64,000 nt of DNA. Origin: Flavobacterium sp. PMTSA4. Lineage in GTDB: Bacteria > Bacteroidota > Bacteroidia > Flavobacteriales > Flavobacteriaceae. The notes beneath the pieces were generated by a model, which saw only the letters and a list, made by a program, of their open reading frames with translations, was not told the DNA's origin and ran no database searches. Shown piece by piece: positions 57,250 through 64,000 of this stretch (positions are counted from its first letter, which is position 1; each line of letters starts with the position of its first letter). A program made the position numbers and the translations under genes. The DNA is taken from assembly GCF_032098525.1 (NCBI RefSeq), contig NZ_CP134890.1, forward strand, positions 682,001 through 746,000, written 5' to 3'.

Positions 57250-58446
57250 ATGCCAAGAATATCCAAAAAAGGGCAATGGATGCCTGAATCACCTATTAGA
57301 AAGCTAGTTCCATTTGCTGAAATGGCTAAAAAGAAAGGTCACAAAGTATATCATTTAAATATTGGGCAACCTGATATTAAAACTCCTGAAGTAGCTATAA
57401 ACGCAGTAAAAAATACTGATATTACCGTATTAGAATACAGCCATTCTGCGGGTTTTGAAAGCTATCGCAAGAAACTTTCTGCCTACTATAAAACTCATGG
57501 ATTACCAGTAGAAACCGAAGATATCATCATTACAACAGGTGGTTCTGAAGCACTACTTTTTGCTATTGGTACTGCTTTAGACCAAGGCGAAGAAATCATT
57601 ATTCCCGAGCCATTCTATGCCAACTACAATGGCTTTTCTACAGCATCTGGAGTAACGGTCGTTCCAGTAACAACATCTTTAGAAAACAATTTTGAGTTAC
57701 CTCCTATTTCAGAATTTGAAAAATTAATAACACCAAAGACAAAGGCTATCCTAATCTGTAATCCTGGTAACCCTACAGGAAGACTATATACCTATAACGA
57801 AATTGTGCTTTTGGCAGAGATTGTAAAAAAACACGATTTATTCCTAATTGCTGATGAAGTCTACAGAGAGTTCATTTATGACGTAAACGAAAAACACTAT
57901 TCAGTTTTAAACATCGAAGGAATTGAACAAAACGCTATCATGATTGACTCAGTTTCCAAACGTTTCAGTATGTGTGGTGCTCGTATCGGTTGCATAGTAT
58001 CCAAAAACAAAGACGTAATGGAAGCAGCTATGAAGTTTGCACAAGCACGTTTATCACCGCCTACATTTGCACAAATTGCCAGCGAAGCAGCTCTAGACAC
58101 ACCACAAAGCTACTTTGATGAAGTAACTATAGAATACAAAAGCCGTAGAGACACTTTAGTCGAAGAGTTAAACAAAATTGAAGGCGTAGAAGTTGGAGTT
58201 CCTAGTGGTGCATTCTACTGCATAGCAAAGTTACCTGTTGACAATGCTGATGATTTTGCACGTTGGCTATTAGAATCTTACGACAAGAATGGCGAAACAG
58301 TAATGATTGCTCCAGCCGAAGGTTTCTACTCTACCCAAGGTTTAGGGTTAAAAGAAGTACGCATTGCCTATGTATTAAAGAAAGAAGATTTAATTCGTTC
58401 AGTAGAAATACTAAAAGATGCGTTAAAAGTTTATAACTCTTTATAA
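57250..58446 (+). CDS. PLP-dependent aminotransferase, class I (aspartate-type)
   Basis: A 398-aa fold-type I aminotransferase. 'YHLNIGQPDIKTPEVAI' and 'ITTGGSEALLFAIG' are substrate and cofactor loops, 'LICNPGNPTGRLYT' and 'LIADEVYREFIY' hold the Asn and Asp that bind PLP, and the Schiff-base Lys is in 'SVSKRFSMCGARIGC' (~236). It belongs to the AspAT I-gamma-like group found in Bacteroidetes; the exact amino-acid pair is not readable. Monocistronic, with a weak terminator after it. Confidence 0.9.
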   Translation: MPRISKKGQWMPESPIRKLVPFAEMAKKKGHKVYHLNIGQPDIKTPEVAINAVKNTDITVLEYSHSAGFESYRKKLSAYYKTHGLPVETEDIIITTGGSEALLFAIGTALDQGEEIIIPEPFYANYNGFSTASGVTVVPVTTSLENNFELPPISEFEKLITPKTKAILICNPGNPTGRLYTYNEIVLLAEIVKKHDLFLIADEVYREFIYDVNEKHYSVLNIEGIEQNAIMIDSVSKRFSMCGARIGCIVSKNKDVMEAAMKFAQARLSPPTFAQIASEAALDTPQSYFDEVTIEYKSRRDTLVEELNKIEGVEVGVPSGAFYCIAKLPVDNADDFARWLLESYDKNGETVMIAPAEGFYSTQGLGLKEVRIAYVLKKEDLIRSVEILKDALKVYNSL

Positions 58447-58465
58447 ACAATATTATAAGAACTCA

Positions 58466-58489
58466 AACCCGCCTATCACTAAGCGGGTT
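58466..58489. terminator. weak bidirectional hairpin
   Basis: AACCCGC/GCGGGTT with a 10-nt loop between two convergent genes; T-tracts are poor. Confidence 0.5.
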
Positions 58490-58518
58490 CATTCATTCTA
58501 ACTAAATTTGAATCTGTA

Positions 58519-61500
58519 TTATCGTTTCAACGAGAAGTGTGCTCTGAATTGTTTCATTGCTCCACCTTCCAGATAATCTACCGTAAACCAGTAATCGGTT
58601 GATGGCAACAGGTGACCGTTCATAGTACCATCCCATCCTGCACTCGTTGAACTGATTTGTTTCAATAGTTTACCGTAGCGGTCAAAGATGTAAATCTTAG
58701 CTCCCGGTTGGCCTTCTAAACCTACAATATTCCATGTATCATTAAAGCCATCGCCATTTGGAGTGAAGTAATGTGGATAATCAATGATTTGTACGCCACT
58801 GATGCTTTGTACTCCACACGAGTAGCCATTCACATCTCTAACATCCCATACATATACCGTATGTTCTCCTAAGGTTACATCGGTGAAGATTCCTCCATTA
58901 TCTAAGATTGGTCCGTCGTCTAAACTGTAGTGGTAAATTCCATATCCATCGTTTGTCACTGTAATGATTTGTGTATCACTAAAGGCATTGGTTACCGTAT
59001 ACGTCAGGTTAGCCGCCGGTCCTGAACGTACCACCGTGAAGAATACTTCTTCTGATGCACATCCTAAGTTGGCTGGGGTTATACTTGTTGCTATAACACT
59101 ATACACTACTTGGTCTACACTAATATCGGTTACCGCTAACGTTGGTCCTGTTTCTGATAATAATACTCCATCGGCATACCACTCAAAGGTATAGTTCGCC
59201 GCATTGGCTACATTACTGTCTAGTATCAGGTTGTTGTTTACAGCTGTAGTGTTCCAATCCACACACGCTATTGCGCTTCCGGTATTGGTAGTGATTAATG
59301 GCTCGGCCAATTGTTCTATCACTACATTAAAGTCATCCAAGATGTAACATCCTGTTGCGTTATTGGTTACGCGTATCCAATAGGTTCCTGTTTGTACTTG
59401 ATAGGTTGACAGGTTTTGTATCGCATTGGCACTAATGCCTGCCTCTGCATCCGCCTGACTCAGGTAGAACTCTACCATGTAATCGGCTGGTGCTTGGGTA
59501 GCTCCTAAGATGTCATCGATGTAGTCGCCTAATCCTAATGGGTTGTTGTCATAGAACATCATGCCATCGTTTACGCCATCGGTATCACAGCTCTCAAAGT
59601 CATCTAATAGTGTTGCCACTATAGGTTTTGGGTTTACCAAAATGTTGAAGGTACCGATATCACTGGTACATCCTGTGGTAGTGTTAGTGATTACTACATA
59701 GATAGGTTGTGGGTTACTAATGTTGGTGTAAGCACTTGGGTTTGGTACTGGCGTTGTAGCTGCAGCATCTAAATAGAAGGCTACACTATAGTTTGACGTT
59801 GGGGTTGTGGTATTCCCTTCCAATAAGTCGGCTACCTGACTGGTTAAATCAAATACTTCAAAGCCATCGTTCACACCACTTGCATCGTCTTCACATACTT
59901 GGTATTCGTTGTTTGTGCCTACGATGTCAACTACTGGTAGTGGGTTTATTATAAAGCCTTGTTCTACCATTTTATAACATGGTCTGCTGGTGTAATCAAA
60001 GTTTTGTGTACTTGATACGGCTATATAAATGTACTGCACTTGATTTATTGTAGTACCTGCTATACTTGGGTCGCCTACTAAGGCTGCCGTTGGTGTTAGT
60101 ATCTCGTTTACATTGTTCTCCAAATCCGATTGGGTATAGAAGTAATGTAAAGCTACATTCGGGTCACCATTAGCAATATAGGCTGCTGTTGCCGTTAAAT
60201 CTACTGTTGCCTGTCCTGAACCTGTGGCGTTTTCACATACTGCGGCTAAAGTCGCTGGATTGGTTCTTGGTGTTGGTATTGGCAACACTCTGATGTTTAA
60301 CGTCGTATAGCTTTTACAACCTTGTGGACTGATAATCTCTACTCCTAAGGTTTGTACTGCTGCAGGTACATTGATATAGTTGGTTGGTGTAGTGATTTGA
60401 TTTGTGCCTGTTTGTGCTTCAGCTAAACTTGGATAGTAGTTTATCGTATAACCTGGTAGTGCAGTGATTTGTCGTACCGTCAAATCAAAGTTGGTGTGTT
60501 GGTCATTTGGATTGGCATCGTCATCACACTCATTGATTGGTTGTGGTGTTGCTACTACTAACGGTGTGCCAACAATTATCTGGAACGAACCAATGTTATA
60601 ACACTTACTTGCTATATTCTCTACTCTAACCCAAATAGTTTGTGGGTTGGTAGTGTTGGTATAATTAGTCACATTCATGATCGGAAGGCTTCCTTGTTCT
60701 GCCAATGTTTGTGAAGTATAATAGGTCACTGTATACGCTGATGCTGGTAGTGGTTGTTGTGCTAATACTAACGGAGTTTGTTGCGCTAAGTTCACTATCG
60801 TTTGTCCGTTTTGCGTATTGCTATCGGTATCACATATCTCTATGTTTGGTAAACCTGTAATGGCTTCTGGACTTGGATTGACATTCAACTCTACTGTAGT
60901 GATGCCTATGCATCCTGTAGTTGGGTCTTCGGCTCTTACATAGATGATTTGTACAAACGGATTGATGTTAGTGTACAACATCGGTAATGGGTTGTCTCCT
61001 GTTTGTGCATTGGTCAATGTTTCATGGAAAGTCAACGTGTAATTTGCTCCTTGAAGAATATCTGTTGTCAAAGTATTCAAATCAAACTGTGCAAAGCCAT
61101 CCTGATCATCATCACAAACGGTATAGGGCTGTGTTGGTGGTATTGGTGTCGGTAATGGTTCTACTCTGATGTCCATCGTTGAGATAACGTAACATCCTGT
61201 AGCATCATTGGTAATACGGATTCCTAACGTTTGAACATAGATAATCGCATTTTGATAGCTCAGATTTGTTATCTCATTGGTATCATTTTGTGCATCGGTC
61301 AAACTTGGATAGAAGTGTACACTCATACCGGTTTGGCCTAACAGTATATTAGCCACTTGGCTTTGTAAATCGAACACTTCATAACCAATCAAACTTTGGT
61401 CGTTGTCACACAACGAATACTGCGGATAGTTTGGCTGTGTCGAATTTGGTAGTGGATCAACAATGATATCAAAGTCTACTATATCAAAACATCCTGTTGC

Positions 61501-64000
61501 CGTAGTTTCTACTCGCACATAAATCGTTTGTTGGTCTATTACACTATTAATGTAACTCGCCACATTGGTTATCGCATTACTTGGCGTTTGTGCATCTGCT
61601 AAACTCGTGTAAAACGTTACCGTATGTGTTGATGGGTCAATGCTTCCTAATACTTGTGGGATTACTAGTGTCAGGTTAAAAGGCTCATAACCTACTGCTC
61701 CCGTATAATCACATAAATGTAAATCATCTGGCTCCGTAGCTTCTGGCGTTGGGTTGACTACTAGTTGAAGTTCAACAATTTCATAACAAGTAGTAGTAGT
61801 TGATTCAACTCTAACATAGATAGTTTGCATCCAAGGATTAATACTAAAATAATTAGCTGGAGTTGGAATTGTCGTACCATTAACCAAGGCATCTGTAATC
61901 GTTTCATGAAAACTTACATTATAACTCGCGCCACCTGTAATAGAATTTATTGCAGATGTTAAATCAAAAACATTAAACCCATCGTTATTAGTATCACACA
62001 AAACTAATGCAGGTGGATTATTATTAACTACTACATCATTCCCAACCATTACAATTGTAAAAGTTGTAGTATTAGAAAAACAATTTGCTGGAATATGATG
62101 AGCAACAATAGTATGATTCCCTGAAGCTAAATTATTAAAAACTGGACTAGATTGATAAGGCAATCCATCCACTGAATATTCATATTCAATTCCAACTGGA
62201 TTTGTCACTGTTACTGTATTAGCATTACATGTTTCAACTATATCAACCACTGGATTCACTTGCTGAATTACTATTATTTGTAATGTTGTTGTCATAGCAC
62301 ATTGTCCTACGTTTGGTGTAAATGTATATGTGGTTGTTGTAGTATTATTTAATGCTGGTGACCAAATTCCTGTTATTCCATTTGCGGAAGTTGTTGGTAA
62401 TGCAGTCATTGTTTGTCCTGCACAAACTGGCGCAACCACAGTAAAAGTTGGAGTTACATTTGAATTAACAACAATAGTCAATGCAGCAGTTGTTGCGCAT
62501 TGTCCGGCAGTTGGTGTAAATGTATACGTTGTAGTGGCAGTGTTATTTAATGCTGGCGACCAAGTTCCCGTAAATCCATTCGTTGATGTTGTTGGCAAAG
62601 GACTTAAAGACTGTCCGCTACAGATAGGAGCAATAGAATTAAATGTTGGTAGAATATTTGGATTAACTGTTATAGTTAAAGTAGTTGTAGTTGCACACTG
62701 TCCTGAAGTTGGTGTGAAAGTGTAGATTGTAGTGGCAGCATTATTTATAGCTGGAGTCCAAGAACCATTAAAACCATTGGTTGACGTTGTTGGCAAAGGA
62801 GCTAAAGCTTGTCCATCACAAATTGGCGCAACAGAATTAAAGGTTGGCGTTACATTTGGATTAACAGTAATAGTTAACGTAGTTGTCGTAGAACATTGTC
62901 CTGCATTTGGTGTAAATGTATAAGTGGTTGTAGATGTATTATTCAAAGCTGGTGACCATGTTCCCGTTATTCCATTTGTTGAAGTTGTTGGTAAAGCAGT
63001 CATTATTTGACCTGAACAAACTGGAGCAACGGCATTAAATGTTGGAGTTACATTTGGATTAACAGTTATCGTTAACGTAGCTGGCGTAGCACATTGTCCT
63101 ACATTTGGCGTAAAGGTATAAGTGGTTGTTGCGGTATTATTCAATGCTGGTGACCATGTACCAGTTATTCCATTGTTAGATGTAGTTGGTAGTGGGGTTA
63201 ATGCTTGTCCGCTACAAATTGCACTAACCAGGGTAAATGTTGGAGTTATATTTGGGTTAACGGTAATTGTTAAAGTTGCATTAGAGGAACACTGTCCAAC
63301 CAAAGGAGTAAAAGTATAGGTTGTAGTAGCATTATTATTGAGTGCCGGTGACCAAGTTCCAGTAACTCCATTAGTTGATGTTGTAGGTAATGGAGATAAT
63401 GTTTGTCCACCACAAATTGGAGCGATAGCATTAAAAGTTGGTGTTATATTAGGATTAATAACAACTGTCATTGAAGTTCTTGATGCACATTGTCCTCCAT
63501 TTGGAGTAAAAGTATATGTTGTAGTAGCCGCATTATTAATAGTAGGTGACCATGTTCCAGTTTTACCATTTATAGAAGTAGTTGGTAATGAAAAAATTTG
63601 ACCAGCACAAAATGGTCCTAACTGTGTGAATGAAGGTACTGTTGTAGAAGCTGTTAAACTCGGAGCACATATACCATTCCAAGTTAATGTAAAAGTTACT
63701 ACTTGTCCTGGAAGTACTCCATTTACTGTATAATTAGAAGGAGCTACCAAGCTTCCTGTAACTGGAGTTCCGCCATCTATTGTATAAGTATAAGTAAAAC
63801 TACTTTGCCCTGCATTATTAAAATCAAATGCAACTGAAGTTGGAGTTGAATTTGCCGTATCACAAAACAACTGAGGTGTTGCAGTTGGCGACTGATTTGT
63901 AATAGTTACAACTATAGATGCTCTAGTACTTTCACAACCACCAATAGTTTGACTAACATAGTAAGTAGTTGTTCCTAATATTGTTGTTGAAGGAGTTGGA
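58519..64000 (-). CDS. giant repeat-containing surface protein with T9SS type B sorting domain (5' end outside window)
   Basis: At least 1826 aa are in view, and the frame stays open to the window edge. The C-terminal ~85 residues are the type B (CHU_C) T9SS sorting domain: 'HYFTPNGDGFNDTWNIVG', 'KIYIFDRYGKLLKQI', 'GWDGTMNGHLLPSTDYWFTV'. So the protein is exported by the type IX system and displayed on the surface or secreted. Upstream are nine 'CD-x-D-x-x-GF-x-x-FDLT' modules (~90-100 aa each, 59.6-62.0 kb) and then seven 66-aa modules (62.3-63.6 kb) of 'APVCSGQ...LPTTSTNGITGTWSP...GQC' type with two Cys each. It is probably an adhesin-like protein; ligand unknown. The true start is not at 63870. 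Confidence 0.93.
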   Translation of the reverse strand, partial: PTPSTTILGTTTYYVSQTIGGCESTRASIVVTITNQSPTATPQLFCDTANSTPTSVAFDFNNAGQSSFTYTYTIDGGTPVTGSLVAPSNYTVNGVLPGQVVTFTLTWNGICAPSLTASTTVPSFTQLGPFCAGQIFSLPTTSINGKTGTWSPTINNAATTTYTFTPNGGQCASRTSMTVVINPNITPTFNAIAPICGGQTLSPLPTTSTNGVTGTWSPALNNNATTTYTFTPLVGQCSSNATLTITVNPNITPTFTLVSAICSGQALTPLPTTSNNGITGTWSPALNNTATTTYTFTPNVGQCATPATLTITVNPNVTPTFNAVAPVCSGQIMTALPTTSTNGITGTWSPALNNTSTTTYTFTPNAGQCSTTTTLTITVNPNVTPTFNSVAPICDGQALAPLPTTSTNGFNGSWTPAINNAATTIYTFTPTSGQCATTTTLTITVNPNILPTFNSIAPICSGQSLSPLPTTSTNGFTGTWSPALNNTATTTYTFTPTAGQCATTAALTIVVNSNVTPTFTVVAPVCAGQTMTALPTTSANGITGIWSPALNNTTTTTYTFTPNVGQCAMTTTLQIIVIQQVNPVVDIVETCNANTVTVTNPVGIEYEYSVDGLPYQSSPVFNNLASGNHTIVAHHIPANCFSNTTTFTIVMVGNDVVVNNNPPALVLCDTNNDGFNVFDLTSAINSITGGASYNVSFHETITDALVNGTTIPTPANYFSINPWMQTIYVRVESTTTTCYEIVELQLVVNPTPEATEPDDLHLCDYTGAVGYEPFNLTLVIPQVLGSIDPSTHTVTFYTSLADAQTPSNAITNVASYINSVIDQQTIYVRVETTATGCFDIVDFDIIVDPLPNSTQPNYPQYSLCDNDQSLIGYEVFDLQSQVANILLGQTGMSVHFYPSLTDAQNDTNEITNLSYQNAIIYVQTLGIRITNDATGCYVISTMDIRVEPLPTPIPPTQPYTVCDDDQDGFAQFDLNTLTTDILQGANYTLTFHETLTNAQTGDNPLPMLYTNINPFVQIIYVRAEDPTTGCIGITTVELNVNPSPEAITGLPNIEICDTDSNTQNGQTIVNLAQQTPLVLAQQPLPASAYTVTYYTSQTLAEQGSLPIMNVTNYTNTTNPQTIWVRVENIASKCYNIGSFQIIVGTPLVVATPQPINECDDDANPNDQHTNFDLTVRQITALPGYTINYYPSLAEAQTGTNQITTPTNYINVPAAVQTLGVEIISPQGCKSYTTLNIRVLPIPTPRTNPATLAAVCENATGSGQATVDLTATAAYIANGDPNVALHYFYTQSDLENNVNEILTPTAALVGDPSIAGTTINQVQYIYIAVSSTQNFDYTSRPCYKMVEQGFIINPLPVVDIVGTNNEYQVCEDDASGVNDGFEVFDLTSQVADLLEGNTTTPTSNYSVAFYLDAAATTPVPNPSAYTNISNPQPIYVVITNTTTGCTSDIGTFNILVNPKPIVATLLDDFESCDTDGVNDGMMFYDNNPLGLGDYIDDILGATQAPADYMVEFYLSQADAEAGISANAIQNLSTYQVQTGTYWIRVTNNATGCYILDDFNVVIEQLAEPLITTNTGSAIACVDWNTTAVNNNLILDSNVANAANYTFEWYADGVLLSETGPTLAVTDISVDQVVYSVIATSITPANLGCASEEVFFTVVRSGPAANLTYTVTNAFSDTQIITVTNDGYGIYHYSLDDGPILDNGGIFTDVTLGEHTVYVWDVRDVNGYSCGVQSISGVQIIDYPHYFTPNGDGFNDTWNIVGLEGQPGAKIYIFDRYGKLLKQISSTSAGWDGTMNGHLLPSTDYWFTVDYLEGGAMKQFRAHFSLKR
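62280..63637. repeat. seven tandem 198-bp coding repeats
   Basis: Each repeat encodes 66 residues with invariant 'GTW(S/T)P', 'TTTYTFTP' and 'GQC' stretches. Neighbouring copies are closer in sequence than the diverged outer ones. They sit inside the T9SS cargo gene and create long artificial open frames on the opposite strand. Confidence 0.9.

Noticed and set aside
62330..63601. Several Val/Ala-rich forward frames of 60-130 codons.
   Set aside because: They are antisense shadows of the 198-bp coding repeats in the T9SS cargo.
63868..63870. TTG at 63870 as the start of the giant surface protein.
   Set aside because: The frame stays open with Ig-like sequence to the window edge and no signal peptide follows the TTG, so the true start lies outside.

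Overview
The window looks like a chromosomal segment of a member of the Flavobacteriaceae, Flavobacterium-like. The DNA is AT-rich. At least twenty genes are preceded by the Bacteroidetes -7 promoter element TAnnTTTG and lack clear Shine-Dalgarno sites. The protein content fits: TonB-dependent receptor, a type IX secretion (T9SS) type B cargo, carboxypeptidase-regulatory-like domains, fused IcmF mutase, bacillithiol enzyme BshC, DUF3810, DUF983 and DUF1573. No insertion sequence, prophage, integrase or CRISPR array was found. Most of the window is housekeeping backbone with short accessory stretches between.

Layout. 1-5 kb: the end of guaB, a CPA2 cation/proton antiporter, purB and a sirtuin. 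5-9 kb: an accessory patch of hypothetical lipoproteins and membrane proteins, with an orphan copy of a gene 3' end and a 21-bp tandem array. 9-18 kb: a secreted Tyr-rich protein, trmH, a surface regulatory-domain protein, a DEAD-box helicase, rdgB, a hybrid histidine kinase and an alpha-oxoamine synthase. 18-22 kb: several very small genes, a second and unrelated 21-bp array, and a MuiA/DUF4139 protein with an inserted TonB-receptor-like N-terminal module. 21.7-28.3 kb: icmF, a DUF4197 lipoprotein, a BtuF-like binding protein and the pyrF operon. 28.4-34.9 kb: an outer-membrane barrel, an AraC regulator, a response regulator coupled to a CHASE3/PAS kinase, and an envelope-stress-like cluster (YtxH, holin-like, 51-aa membrane protein, lipoprotein). 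35-43.5 kb: prfA, an iron-type TonB receptor with a PepSY protein and AraC regulator, pepD and DUF3810. 43.6-43.8 kb: three tRNA genes (Arg, Pro, Ser). 44-58.4 kb: thiolase, NlpC/P60 peptidase, GH13 amylase, cysteine desulfurase, bshC, ndk, valS, DUF1573, a retropepsin-PDZ protein and an aminotransferase. 58.5-64 kb: a giant T9SS type B cargo whose start lies beyond the window.

How parts fit together. The TonB receptor, PepSY protein and AraC regulator look like an iron/siderophore uptake unit, with two near-identical 23-bp palindromes flanking the receptor promoter. The AraC, response regulator and kinase cassette is next to a set of envelope genes, and promoters in this stretch share an unusual WTAACA element at -33. 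The binding protein of BtuF type lies close to the B12-dependent mutase IcmF. Points most worth a second look are the two 21-bp arrays, two candidate small RNAs with their own promoter and terminator, a 49-aa Cys-rich protein gene, the twin operators at the receptor gene, and a leaderless cysteine desulfurase transcript. I did not see a clearly new multi-gene defence or mobile system.
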